NCBI GenBank assembly: GCA_936450465.1
Contig: OW388303.1
Location: 8,029,021 to 8,093,020, forward strand
Direction: 5' to 3'
From: Gibbula magus
Lineage: Eukaryota; Mollusca; Gastropoda; Trochida; Trochidae
Length of the DNA stretch: 64,000 nucleotides
Part shown: one piece after another, positions 1 through 12,915 of the stretch
Position numbering within the stretch: position 1 is the first letter of the stretch
Layout: each line of letters opens with the position of its first letter
The notes under the pieces: generated by a model
Databases searched by the model: none
The model's input: the letters and a program-made list of their open reading frames with translations, nothing else
Told to the model about the DNA's origin: nothing
Translations under genes and position numbers: made by a program

Positions 1-66
1 TTATTCAGATTCAAATTCTGAACTAGGGATAGTCGATCAACCAATTTCAATAATTGTTGAACTTAC

Positions 67-276
67 GTTCTTTATCAATAGCAAGCACTTGGACTTCACA
101 AAGTGCCAGAACTGCCGTGTTCTTCGATATCTTCACAAACCGGCCTATAGTGACATGATCACAGGGCAACAGTTTAGTTGCAGCATCAGGGATAGCGCCC
201 TTGTGACTGGTGCACAGTGTTCCCTCGCTGGATTCATCCTCTGATATGCTAATCCTGAAGTTTGCTAGTCGAAATC
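67..276 (-). CDS. F-type lectin (fucolectin) domain, second exon
   Basis: Second half of an F-type lectin domain, a fold that binds fucose in secreted or membrane-bound recognition proteins. The exon is bounded by an acceptor TTTCAG (just above 276) and a donor GTAAGT (66-61), and is phase 1 at both ends. It starts with the two bases that complete the Gly codon left open by the exon at 1881-2099. Family marks: FRLANFRISIS, then CTSHKG, a PC, GRFVKI and the closing strand LALCEVQV. These fit the second half of the FTP (fucolectin/tachylectin-4/pentraxin-1) domain, including the paired cysteines. Together with the other exon it makes a 143-residue domain, the normal length. The gene continues off the left edge, so full length and any partner domains are unknown. 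No frameshift or stop is seen. Confidence 0.85.
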
Positions 277-1880
277 CTGAAAGGCAATATTGTTCATTAT
301 TTAGTATCAAGTTATCTTGAAGTGTGTCATCATTCCTTCGATAACATGTTATCTTTTGTCGCAGTGAGTCAAAGTTAACTTAATCAAATTAATTTGACAT
401 ATAAATTATCAAAGCAGGAAAATGTTTTCATTCATTCATTGATTCATTTTTTATTCAGTCCTTATTCTAATATTGACTTCACATCGATGTTTGTGCATTT
501 GTCCCTGCGTGGGACAAACAATAATGACAATTGATTGGAAGGGAGGCCAATTGTTAATGTGGGTGGCTTTGAAGTTGTTGGATGGTGATTGCAGCTGATA
601 GGTGTTGTTGGGAACTCCTCGGATAATTTGCTCCGACAAGATTGGGTGGATAGTAGGAATATCCCTACTATATCTGTACACGCTCCATACATCATGTGTG
701 GAGCTGTACAGTCCCTGAATGACATGGCGTCGCGTGAAGGTGGTCAAGTTTATGTTTGCTTTATAACTGTGTAGAGTAGGAGAAAAAAGAAGAGATATCC
801 TCTTCTAAAGCCATACGCGGCGTTACTTTAGTATCATTAAAACCAATTTCATATCTAAATCAGAAACTTAGATTAAGAGGCGATACTATATCGGTCGCGT
901 ATTCTTGGAAAGTAACAAGGTAAATGAACAGTTCCAAAACTATCAACCAAATGAGTCTTTGAGTATGTTATTGGGAGTCTCATTGGAAGTCAAATTGTGT
1001 TATATTTTCGAGTAGTACCGACTGTTACTGACAGATATCAATGTAATGCTATTTCATCCAGTAAAGTGACAATCATTATCTTCCCACAGAGGTTAATTCC
1101 TTGAGATTTCCGATCCTAACCTCTTTCTATATCACATGAAATCAAGAGCAAAAAGGGAGTGTCCCGATTGGTTGCAATTGAATCAAGTTGTGCAATCAGC
1201 GACACCGTTGTAAAAGTGACATTTGCCAATGACATGTCATAATGATATAATAAACATTAGATAAACATTTTCTCGTTTAAAGTGTTTTTTTCTCGAAATA
1301 TGCCATTTGATTTTGTAAAAACAATTGATCATTAACATGATGATAAATAAAGAGACCGAATAAGAGACAAATACCAAAAATAGTTCACAAGTGTTATTTT
1401 CGTCAGACATATTCGAAGGACATATGCTAATGAGCAAGACCCTTAAGAGTCAAATGCCTAGTTTGTTTCAAGTCACTCGGTCGACATGGCCGCTGAAAGA
1501 TGAATTTTCATTGGTTAAAACGCAGGGATACAGTATAAGGTTCCTATTTCCCCCTGGAGTCTAGAAATTCAGGCCGACAGAGGTTAGGATCGGAAATTTG
1601 AAAGTAGTAACCTCTGTGGAAAGAGAATGAGTGACAATAACAAGATGAAAGTTTAATAACCGGACAATGTCATATAGAACGTGTAATTTCGTTGTCTGCA
1701 CAACTTTCATTGGAAACGAGTGATCACCATGTATTTGACGATAAGGTATGGGTATGCAAGTCGGCTGAAATTATTTGAACTTATATTAGCAAATGCTGTT
1801 ACGTATGAAGGCAAATAAAACGTTATTTTTTAAAAATTAACTGCTATTTAACGTTCTCTCAGACAAAATGAATACATTAC
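277..1880 (-). other. Intron of the lectin gene
   Basis: GT-AG intron between the two lectin exons. It contains a long inverted repeat (1066-1637, listed separately). At 451-774 both strands are open over 60-98 codons with somewhat lower AT content. I recognise no protein there, and no start or splice context supports a gene. The rest is plain AT-rich sequence. Confidence 0.7.
1066..1637. repeat. Long inverted repeat, probable MITE, in lectin intron
   Basis: About 55-60 bases at 1066-1124 reappear in inverted orientation at about 1577-1637. The best-matching cores are CCACAGAGGTTA and TTTCCGATCCTAACCTCT. The arms are about 450 bp apart. Similarity fades gradually outward (ATTTCATC is still shared), so the termini and a target duplication cannot be fixed. 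The shape is that of a non-autonomous inverted-repeat transposon; no superfamily can be assigned. Confidence 0.6.
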
Positions 1881-2099
1881 CCCATGTATCCCTATTTCTC
1901 AGCATCACTGCTAGGATGCTATACGTCCCACCTAGGTCCACCTGCCACCACGGACTCGTTTGGCCAGGATTCGTGTGTGTACAGGTGCGTCTGTTATCAA
2001 TGATACCATCCACCGGCCCCCCGGCAATATGATGTCCATATGTTGAACTCTGTTTACTCTCTTTCTGAAGTGCAGCGTCAAACAGTGCAGCATTGGAAT
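1881..2099 (-). CDS. F-type lectin (fucolectin) domain, first exon
   Basis: First half of the same lectin domain, separated from the second half by a 1.6-kb intron (277-1880). Acceptor TTACTTCAG lies at 2100 and above, donor GTAATG at 1880-1875; both ends are phase 1, so the domain can move as a symmetric module. Visible family features: NAALFDAALQKES, SSTY, GGPVDGIID, TCTHTN, PWWQVDLGG, VMLRNRDTWG. Measured from the His of CTHTN, the Asp and the last Arg sit where the F-type lectin motif (H-x26-R-x-D-x4-R/K, as I recall it) puts them. The first Arg position is instead Asn, flanked by Arg on both sides, so fucose affinity may be altered (inference). The upstream exon, probably with a signal peptide, should lie above 2100 on this strand; I could not identify it. 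Confidence 0.87.
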
Positions 2100-4712
2100 C
2101 TGAAGTAAAGCAATTCATATGTACCTTTAAATCGGCAGCAGTACGTCAGATTACATAACAATACTGTCATGAAACCTAGATAGAAGCGATACGATTTACA
2201 TGTTATTTTTCAGCCGAACTTTGACCTCGTGACCTCAGTATCATGAAACAAAGCTTCAAAAGGAAACACTGTACAATGTGTCTAAGGTTGACCTTTGATT
2301 GCATGGTTCATGAAGTGTAACATTAATCAATGCTGGGTGGAAATCAGAGTCAGCTGCATGTATTGTTGTGTTGAAGATTTGTGACGTGCGTCATGAACAA
2401 TGGGGAATAGAAGGAAACTGAACGGTCAAAAGCTTTCCTCATGTTGAAAATGCCAATGATGACAGCATTAAACAAAGCAGCGCTGGAAAGTGATTATATT
2501 AAACCAATGTTTATGTTATGTCATGAATAAATAGCGATGCAATACAAGTGACTGATAATTCAATCTACATAATTCTCATTTAAATTCCATGTTGTTCCAT
2601 GTTGACTTTTCAACCACAAACAAATGCAGCGAAGGGTAACACTGGTTTAAACTTATTTTATTCTCAAAGAAAAGAATAGGGAACAAGTTATCCAACTTAA
2701 AAAAAACATTTTCTTATTATGTTTAATATTGATTTTCACATATAGAAGCAAATCGCGAGAAAGTGATCAGGAATAGAGTAAGAACATATAAAGATAACCA
2801 GAATAAAGAATAACTGTTTCGCTGATAAAAGTGTGTACGTAAAGAAATAAATGTTTATTTTGACATCCTGATAAGTTTGCACTTCCCTCACGTAAGAGTT
2901 ATGGAATACTGGCACTACAATGCACTGTAATGGTGACATCAGTTGTGTTTCTCTGTCCATTATAACACTTCAAATGTTTTGTCATATTGGTTATCATCAT
3001 TAGGTTTTGTAATGCAAAAGATGAATGATGAAACCTAGACAAGTAGCTGAACAATGACACCTTGAAGCTAAATGATGCCACGCACAGCCTTGTTAACTTT
3101 GTCAAATTACTAAGTGTAAAAGTTATCAATATAACAGAAGTAAAATGAACATGAACACTTACACAAATGTAAGCATATCGCAATCAAATACTGGAGGATT
3201 GGTCCAAGCTGCATGTTGAAAATTATACAAGCCTCTCAAATGTTTAAACAAGAATGACACAGACTCTGTCTGCCTCTCAACATTATTTGTTGCCGTGACT
3301 ACCAGGCTTCCAGACATCCGTTTTTATCTACTGGAATGTCATGTCAGAGTGTTTAAAAGCATGATAAAGCAGCATGAACATCAGTAACTAATGTAAACAC
3401 GCTGCACCTAAAACGAAACTATATTCTAAGGCTGACATATAAACAATTCATTTACTTAAAAGTAACCTAATGGATGATAATGTGGACATATGCCTGCAGT
3501 TACTTAACAGATGTATGGTTCAGTACTTTAGAATGTAGACATTCACTATCCTGCACTTTTGTCCTTTGACAACAGTCGGATAAGAAAAAAGGCAAACAAT
3601 GAAATTGCGGACAATATATTGACGACAATATGACAGGAAGCATTATATTCCCTAATCGCCAATATTCAAGATAATGATATCAATTAGTTTTCATATCTTT
3701 TACCTCATTTCTGAAATACCAGATGTTTTAGCAAAACATTATTGCATATGCGTTGTAAACAGAATTTACACATATACTATTCATAGATTGACTGCAATAA
3801 ATAATATTTACCTCATCTAATAACACACTTTAAGACTGATATGATTACGTCTGATTATCTTACATGGGGAATCGTATACAGTTCAAGAGCCGTAGTTGAG
3901 AACATACTGTTTCAATAGTTTTAGTTTTCAATGACAACGTTAAAGTGTGTTCCTCTTTCATTTGAAAACATCTCTCAAATGTTCCATGGTGAAGATTTTA
4001 TTTTAAAGAACCATGAAGAGAAGATTATATGGAAAGACTATGTAATCATTTCCTCAATGACATCCAATATCCAACAGGAACACTTAGTCCATTAGGTAAA
4101 GAGGAGAGCAAAGTGTGAATACACATACTTCCAGTTGATCTCTTTCTTGCGTTATGAATGTTTCTGGTTGATCCCATGCGTTTGATTTAATTTTGTTTTG
4201 ATCAAGTAGAGGTTGAAAACTATTTCAAAGCTGTTTAACTGCAATGAGGTGAATATATTCATATCACGTAGACAATGACAAACGGAAGTGTACTGTTATT
4301 TTACAGCAACTATTTCACCAACAAATCCAGGGCAAAATCAAATGACCATCCTCTTCCCCCGAAGCATCTCAGAAAGGATAATCATGGTCAAATTGAATCA
4401 GGACTATTGGTGCGGTTAAGAAACACGTTTCCTTTTTTACTCCTCGCAAATTGGGCCAAGAATGAAGTTGGAATCTAATCAACCTCAGAGAAAGCCACTA
4501 TATTGATGACAGAATTGGTGAGATCCATGTGTCGTCGCTTCATTATTTACATTTCTTCCAAGAACATAATTTCACCACCAAGCAAAGATTTAATAACAAT
4601 AAAGATGTGCAATTATAGTGGAATGATTTCCTAATCATGACTAACAACTTCAGGTCTTATACAACCAATTTCGATCCAAGTTTTGTCAATATATTTACAT
4701 ACGTTATGTGGA
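2100..4712. other. No gene recognised
   Basis: AT-rich sequence between the lectin exon and the MITE at 4713. The longest open stretches (minus strand 2736-2960 and 2899-3183) have stretches of hydrophobic residues but no signal-peptide layout that splices in phase 1 to the lectin exon. The lectin gene's 5' exon could still lie here undetected. Confidence 0.5.
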
Positions 4713-5074
4713 TTAAAGGCGCTGTAGCACGTTTTTTCGCTCAAATAAGTCGATGGAATGTATTTGAAAAATAATGTCACCAATAGTAAAACACCCTTCT
4801 CTCTTCTGAAAGTCAAGTTACAAATGAGTGTACATGGTTCCGTAAAGTCACGGCTATCGTTTTTGTCATTCGAAATAATAAAATGTGTTCACAATAAAAT
4901 GGCCGCCATGCAATTTTTGCTTTATACGCAACACCGTTTTTACCACTACGGATAATTGGTTTGTGTAATAAGATGTTTTACCCTCTAAAGTAAATATAAA
5001 TGGCATAAACTATCATTATAAATGGGAAATTTGAAAAAATAAAATTTGCAAAAAACGTGCTACAGCGCCTTTAA
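4713..5074. mobile_element. TTAA-flanked MITE (Kolobok- or piggyBac-type duplication)
   Basis: A 354-bp element (4717-5070) with perfect 21-bp terminal inverted repeats beginning AGGCGCTGTAGCACG and ending in a run of T. Each side is flanked directly by TTAA (4713-4716 and 5071-5074). A TTAA target duplication is the signature of the Kolobok and piggyBac superfamilies. The AGG start rather than CCC leans towards Kolobok (family knowledge, moderate certainty). It encodes no transposase, so it is a non-autonomous element. A degenerate relative of one end may lie at 9475. Confidence 0.85.
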
Positions 5075-5321
5075 TATGGAATGGTTACACGAGTAAATAA
5101 TGTAAACTTAAATTGAAATTGAAATGAGATTACTGTAATTTATTTCATTAAGGGTTACTTCACAGTATCTCGATAATGACAGAAGAGAACAATTATATTA
5201 AATGTATATTAGTAAACAAACACCATCATTGAGTCCAACATATCATTCATCCATATGACCTATTCGTGCAGGTTCGACAAAATAAAAGTCTACGTCTAAG
5301 TAAGTGTATATGTTCTGTTCC

Positions 5322-5570
5322 CTATAGTTTGTAGATAAGATTGAAAAACGATTTGAGAACCCTTCATAATCTAGGAGTCGACACCTGTAATCGATAGATA
5401 AGATAGAGGAACCATTTGCGAACCATTCACAATCTAGGAATCGACCCCTGTAGTTTGCAGATTAAATATCATAACCGTTCACTAAGAGTCGACCCTATAC
5501 CCTTAAGTTCTAACAAACAAGTTAGATAATCAGACATACAAATTCCTAGATTGTTAGGGTCGAACAATCT
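5322..5570. repeat. 63-bp tandem repeat with an inverted partial copy
   Basis: Two good copies and one degraded copy of a 63-bp unit: CTAGGAGTCGACACCTGTAA starts at 5371 and CTAGGAATCGACCCCTGTAG at 5434, and a third with GAGTCGACCC ends near 5500. Near 5547-5565 the same core appears on the other strand (CCTAGATTGTTAGGGTCGA). No coding potential. Confidence 0.65.
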
Positions 5571-8500
5571 GCATATTGTGATATAGCCTAGATGTTTCGT
5601 AACATATAAACATCAGTCAGAAACGATTTTAATCGTTAGTTTTCAGAATCTCTTAGCAAAGGTTGATGCAGCAGTCATGACCTAGAGTTAAAAGTAAGAG
5701 GATATAGCAATATTACAATGACTGACATAATGTATGTTTCCATATATTGGATATTTGAGATATAATATATTCATATTCATATTATGTTTTAGGCATAATT
5801 AATGAAGTCTAATAAATGTATCATTCCAGTTTGTATTGTTAGAAGATATGCTTGTACATTAACTCTTTTTATCCCGATTTCAATTTTTGTTTACAACAAT
5901 GACAACTATACTCCCTATTTACTTTTTCATGATATTGATATGGCCTTTTGTAATGTGTGGAATCCGTAATTTAACTTCAATACATACATATATATATATA
6001 TATATATACTACCTATGTAAGCAGTTGTTTTAGTGTAAAGATTAATGAAGACTTTAAAACAATCAGACACAAAATCAACTATCATTGTTCACTGTAAAAT
6101 TGGGTGTGAAAACTATTGTAATTTTTGGAGTTAGGGTCTTATACAACTTATGAACGTAAATGGAACGTTTACTTACAGCTTCTTAACATGTTCGATTTTC
6201 TTTTTCAAGAAGTACTTTTCATCCATATCGTGTATTTAACAATAGGCGATAAACATGCAACTAGAGTGAAATGATTTCAACTTGATCAGTCCATATTGTA
6301 TTGCTTTAACGTATTAAAGTAAAATACAAGTTTATTGAACACATGTCGCTTTAACAGATATGAGCATACAGAGGATTCAAGAAACACGGGAGACCTGTAT
6401 CATCTAAACTAAAACAAACTTATTCATGTGTTGATTCCTCAGTATGGTTCTGTTAAGTAATAGCTACCCGTCATTCAAGGTACAAGGAAACACACTAAAA
6501 CTTGTTTTTTTTATATGTATTCATTATTTCGTGCTTCACAGTAAAGTCCATTTTTCGGCCAAAATGACCCTTTCAAGCGATTTAGAGGATACGAATATAG
6601 TTTTAGAGCATACGAATTGAGTTTAGGAAGGTTTGTCGTACTATTGTGTGGATGTGTGACCTGATTAAGGGTATAATAGTACAGTTTTGAAGATTTGTTT
6701 GCCGTTTGTATGGTAGGCCTGTTCTCTTTGACTACGGATCACGACTAGTATTTGGTGAAATGATTTTGATAATCGATATCCTATTGTACACATAGTAGTA
6801 CATACCAAATGAGCAGGATATTTATGTTTGCAGACTAGTCAGATCACGTTACCAAGATGAACTGTATACATTATAAATTGATCGGTTTACATATAGTGAC
6901 ATCTGGAAGTTGTCTGATACATGGTTCAAGAGATAATGAATATCCACTCCTGATGTGAAGTGCATCACCAGACTTCGGGACCAATATAACTAAGTTCACA
7001 GCAATTTACCACAACCCACTTTCCTTAAGCTTGGATTAGTATGTTCCGACGAAGAGTACACTGCTGGTAGCAATAAAATATCAGCTACATGCAATATCTA
7101 CACATATGAAGAATAAAAACAGTAGGGTTGGAGAATGAATTCAAAGTAAATGGATATTAATTACTGACAAATGGTTAAAAGGAAATATTTGTTCTATCCT
7201 TCCAGAAGAAGGTGTTATCCGCTCAATGAAAAATATATGTATTGCATACTACCATCATTGCACACATTTTCGAAAGATAAGATCTTTTAATATTACAGTT
7301 AGTGTGATCCACAGTATGAGTTATAAACCAGGCGTGAAGGGTATCCCAGTTTATAAAGTTATACATTTGTTTTTTTCCTACCTTAATATTAAAAAGATAC
7401 GTAAGAGGGTCCGTATTTTCAAAACTATCTCAGTTATAAGACATTCGTTAGCCAATATAAATACAAGTAACTAATACAGGCCCTGTTCGAGTAGGACCGA
7501 AAATGTATCACTGAGGAGACAGCACAAGTGCTATATGTTGATTCTTACCCAAGTCGGCAAAGATATGCCGGGTATTTAAGTTTCCCAAATGTTCATGGGA
7601 ATTACAGTTTTTCTAAATATAACTTACATTTTGATTGGTTGACGGAACTACTTTATGCCTATTCATTCAACTGTCCTGTTTTAGCTAAATCACATAGATT
7701 AAACAATCTCGAACATACCTATTTAAAGTCACACGACAGTAAAGCATTTAAAATAGAAAATCATGCTGATTTTATGTTTCCGAGGCCGTAATTACAGTAG
7801 TAACTTTGCAAACTGAAGCAGCATGCAAGAGGCGCCGGCTGAACTGCCGTGACGTCAAGACTTTATTAGGCCTACATCCCATCTTGCAATGCAACTGAAC
7901 GATTGCTAGTTTACGTTTGACTGAGTTCCTCTCATTCCGCGATTATATTTACAAGTTGTTTATTATGTCCGAAATTCTGTTTGGAAATAAAGTTCAACAA
8001 TAACATCTGAATCTTACTAGCAAACTATTTAGATGCGCGCATCGTGAAGGTGTGAGAAAGTTTATGAATGGCGTATGAATATACAATTTGTATTTTACAG
8101 TCTAATCTAAAACTGGATGTGGCGTCTTATTTGTCGAATTTTACGCATTAAAATGAAATTATAACCAACCCGCTGCTCGGATTTACGAATTATCTGTAAT
8201 TCCTCGAAGGAAGCAAGCAGTTAGTTTTGGTAACTTGATAACATCATGTTGAAAGGCACTAGCAACACACGACATACTTGTTATTTTATTCTAATGGGTC
8301 TATTGTTGTGTATATATAACATTTATGGTTATTAAAAACACAATGCCCAACTTGTAGACAAATCAATGTTTACATGTATAAGTTATTAACATCTTATTAT
8401 CTTTATATGTTGTATGTGTCTAAAATTCACTTTGTAAAATCATAAAAAGCAAGTGAATGTTGTCTCTAAGAAGTTTGCGACTGATATTAGCAATCTGATT

Positions 8501-11500
8501 CAATAAACATCTGTGACACTTTCATAGGTAGTATGTTATGCTTTAAAGTCATTTATCAAGGCACCTTTTCCCAAGTACTCTGTGTAATTATAGCAAGGAA
8601 TGTATAAATAAGGTTAACGGTCAGCAATAGAATCACTTGACACGTTCATAGCGTGCACGTTATGACATCTAAAATACATTCAGAATGTATTTTACCAAGA
8701 ATCCGATGCAGTTATATAGAAAAGAATGGTATAAATAAGATTTACAATGATTCTTCACTAAGTTTTTACTCTAAATATAATTTCAACTCAACAAATGACG
8801 TTTTTATCTCCCGCATTTGAACCAGTTCGACATTCTTGATAATGGAATACCAATATCGCACTGATCTGTTCGCCTGTTTCTTAAATTCTGCGAGGGTGAG
8901 AAAAATCAGCGGATCAAAAACAGTTGATAAAATTAAATTATGCGAAAACAAATGCTTGTCCTCAGAATATTTAATTTGTTTTCAGATTAATACCTTCAAT
9001 TATAGTATGTAAGTATTTGTCTCTCAAAAGTGGTCATATTAATATGTTCTTTATACGAATAGCTGTCTTTGTGAAAACAATGACTGAACTAATATAGTTT
9101 TACCGATAGTCAGTAGAAATAATCATATTTCGTTTCAAGTCTGATTTGAAACGAACAGTTGTTATCAGTGTTACAATGTATGATGAATACAAACTGTATG
9201 CACTGTCATAAACATTTAAACACCTTAACAGATCAGGAAAAGCCTTGGTTTGGCACATTGCCGCATCATTCACGGTTTCCAGTGTTGTCATATATCTGTG
9301 TATAAACTGTGTGGTTCCCCGTAATTTTACATAGTATATTGCAGAGAAATAAGTTCACCTGTTTCTGTGCCTTTCTATGTCTATATATTGATATACCAAC
9401 TGCTAATCTTAATTGATTAAATATAAGCAGCCTGTAAATGTATCATAACAGTACATATATTTACAAGTACCTAAAGGCGCTGAATAGTAAAACCTTCTCT
9501 GGGTGGCTTATATTTTTTGCAAATCCATAATATGTAGTAAGCTATGCAACCAAAGCTGTTATCAAGATGGCCGCTTTCATCTGGCCTTCATTTCCAAACT
9601 TTATGGTCTTACTGGTCAAAGTTCAAACCTTTAAGGAAATAAACTGCAACCACGTTTGCTCAGATTTATATGAAATTGTCAACTGGCTTACGCATCAAAC
9701 AGAATGCTACCACTAATATTACATTATATGTCATTATCTTGAATCGTTGATACGTGACATATAAATTCAAGTCACGTTATACAAATATTGACAAAGCTCA
9801 CTGATTGAATGCATGTTTAAGCCCATGGTCATTCGTGAATGTGTGCGCCAGTCATGAATCTTAAGATCTGTTCATTATCACTGTAATATTTTGCTATTTA
9901 TCTCAGAATTATTACCTAACGGCTTCATTAATAATATTGATGAGTGCTGGATAAGATACCAGTCACTGTTGAATCTTTGTTGAGGTGCAGAAATTAATCT
10001 GTGAAAATAGTTTATAACTATACATGTATGTCTACGTTCTTATAATGACATGTTTTGAATCACAAGACCAAGCAAAAATCATTGCCATGGATACGTATGT
10101 ATGACCAAACTGTCATGATGTCATTTTCTGCAGAAATTTGATTGTATTGTAAAATAATTTCAATTTTACAGCATTGTTTTTTTGTGTGTTTTTTTTTGTT
10201 TTTTACTGACGCCAATGAGGTGTATATTTGAAAACGTTTTACAAAATGTTTACAAAGGCAGGAGCTAATTATTATAATTTGATACAAAATAACCTCCATT
10301 TTAAATAGTTTTCTTCCACAATTGTATTACATAACATCCGTCTCATTGATTCAGTGACAAAAGTTATTATTTACCAACACTGAGATAAGAAAATTCACAG
10401 ATTGTATAGAAATGAGGCTGCCATGACTGAATATTTAACCAACCATTTCCTTCGCAGACATAGAATTACTCATGCAATATTTCATTGATACAGCAAGGCC
10501 ATGAAAAGGCAATTGGTTGCTCAGTTTGGTGATACACTTAGTCAACCATATTTCAATAGAACCTGTTATTTGGTTATCATTGATAATCTTAAAAGCCTTT
10601 ATTGTGTATGGGTGATGAATAATTATACATATTAGGTCAATTTGAAGGATGTTTTTGTAAGATGGTTATTTGATTCATACAGTTATAAATGGCATTGACG
10701 GTTATGTGATATTTCCTTGAAGTTTTTATTTTCTTGACATATTTACTGATGTTTCTAAAACCACATTGGACCATACTGCAATTGGCAGCCCTTTAAAACA
10801 TATCTCTCGATATCAAACTGCTTCTCGAAATACTTACCGAATTGTCTAAATAAATATTTCTTTAATCAAATAAAGTGTCATTCGCTCTGTGAATGATGTG
10901 TTATCTACGGTACGTTTGTTTTATTCCATGTTTTTAAATGAAATTGCAATAAAACATTCACTAAAAGGAGGTTCACTGTTGGACAGTTATTGACAAGGGT
11001 TTAGTTCTATGTTTACGACTGAACAAAGATCGCCCTGTCAATTTCAAATGATCTATATTGCATTTATTTGTTAATTCTTTGGAACCTGTAGATTCGTTTC
11101 TTGTATTTGATACACTAAGTGTCATTGGTGACAGGTATTTTATCCGAAGTTGACGTTTTTGGTAATTTATACCCTTCCCACTGTTACAGTGACTACACAA
11201 TGAACACAAAAAGACATAGTTTTTTATCCACATTTTAAGAATCAAAAGCTCAAGGTAGATTTTAACTGTATTTTCTAAACGCTATTCATATGTAACCTTT
11301 TTAAAAAATATTTTATATAAATCTGGATTTGGAATAACATTGATTACTTACGAATACGGAAACATTGACGTTTTTATTTTACAATCGTGTATTGAAAGCA
11401 ACGATGGGGCCTATTGTTGTTATCATGACTAAGTTCGTAATTGATGATGTCACAATGTGATTATACAACATAATGAAGATGTTGCTACAAAGGGATGATG

Positions 11501-12689
11501 ATACCGCATTGTCATGAAACAGCAAAGTCATGACGATGCAATCTCCGTGACATGCCACATTGTCAAGATGATACCATATTGTGATGATTATTTTTCAAAT
11601 AAAAAAACGTTGTGATGATTAGTTGATCAATTTTTAAATAATGTATGCATTCATAGAATATGGCAACAATCCCGCACTTAACCATTCTTGGTTTGAACAC
11701 GCTTTAAATTAATCCGTTTCAGTAACATGTCATTGACCTTTAGAGCTATGTATAATGTCTTCTCTTACATCTTTGTCAAAACAGGAGGACGGCATCACAA
11801 GCATTAGAACTCGAATGTACGGATGGTAAAAGATTTATTGTCAAATATGATAACATGATAATATGTATTGTGACATTTCTATCCTAAACTGTACTCCGAA
11901 TTTTTATTTGTATTCCTTTGTGAAATGTGTGACATGAAAGTGTCAAATGAATCGTAATTGATTCCTCCGGGCTCTTTAAGTGGCATGCCGTCCCTTGATG
12001 TCATTTCCTCAGTGACACCCTTTGTTTTTTTACTAGTGATTCTCGTTATTGAAACAATCATCAGCTTGAATTAAATCATGTCTTTTGGTTTTGAATTTAA
12101 ACAATTTACTTGAATGTATTCACACGGTTTTTTTAAAATTCTGAACCAAAAGCAAGAAAATCGTTGTCTGGGAAAAGTAAACAAATATATATATTTGAAG
12201 TTTTATCCGTTTTATCAAACAAACCACTTGTCCCTGTAATACAAATCAAGCAATGCCAATAGTACATTGCCACTTCCTTATAAATACTACCGGCAATGTT
12301 GTGTTTAACAAATACCTTATGAGTTGTCAATTCGCGTACCAAGTAGTAAAATTATATATACAGCACGTTTTGTCTGAGTTTTATTTTCATTTTGTTTCAC
12401 AACTGATGAATCAATGTCAACTAAAACTCTGTATCATTTTGTCGCGAAAAGTTAATAGAATACTTCTCAAAAGTTACTGTTTCTATTTGTCGTATCTTTG
12501 TCATCAAAACAAACTAATATTAGCTCTTGCAAAAATCAAAATCTGTATAGGGTTTCGGATAGGATTAATGTTAAACGTTACATTTCTTACTTTGATGTTC
12601 CAATGAGGGGAAATGAAAACAAATTGAGAAATCACATAATTTATTTCCAATAAAGAAATGTTAATAATCCTTAATTAATAATGGCTTCA
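5571..12689. other. Long stretch without recognisable genes
   Basis: AT-rich, non-coding in appearance. It holds a short TA microsatellite (about 5987-6008). A possible end fragment of the TTAA MITE family (AGGCGCTGAATAG at about 9475) has no partner end. At 11470-11620 phrases such as GATGATACC and TGTCATGA recur loosely. The open frames at 7226-7474, 7528-7791 and 12253-12606 match no family I know and are most likely chance. Confidence 0.5.
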
Positions 12690-12915
12690 CTTGTAATATT
12701 CACTTTGGTGCGAGGTTTGAAATTATAAATCAAATTTTCAAATTAGATACTGAAAACAAGCTTGATCGTTTGAGGAGCTGTGAAGGGGTTTTCTATCAAA
12801 ATCTCTTAATATGGTTATTGAAATCAGAAACAAACACATTGAACTTGAATGAATTTTTCAGTGCCTCAAGGCTATCTCGAGCTTGTTGCTTCACTGCATA
12901 AATTATCTGATGAAT
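12690..12915 (+). repeat. Dispersed repeat, copy 1 (second copy at 21722)
   Basis: This stretch and 21722-21975 share a colinear series of segments in the same orientation: CTTGTAA-ATTCAC, TTTGAAATT-TAAATCAAATTTTC, GTGAAGGG-TTTTCTAT, TTGAAATCAGA and GAGCTTGT-GCTTC, with indels between. That is the pattern of two diverged copies of one interspersed element about 220-250 bp long. No terminal repeats, target duplication or Pol III boxes were found, so its class is unknown. Confidence 0.6.

Noticed and set aside
451..774. Three overlapping open frames on both strands in the lectin intron
   Set aside because: No recognisable family, and they lie in an intron supported by clear GT-AG borders and consistent phase.
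2736..3183. Signal-peptide exon of the lectin gene
   Set aside because: Hydrophobic stretches exist on the minus strand, but none has a clean ATG, signal-peptide layout and phase 1 donor together.
12253..12606. 117-codon open frame on the plus strand
   Set aside because: AT-driven hydrophobic composition, no recognisable domain, no splice or promoter context.
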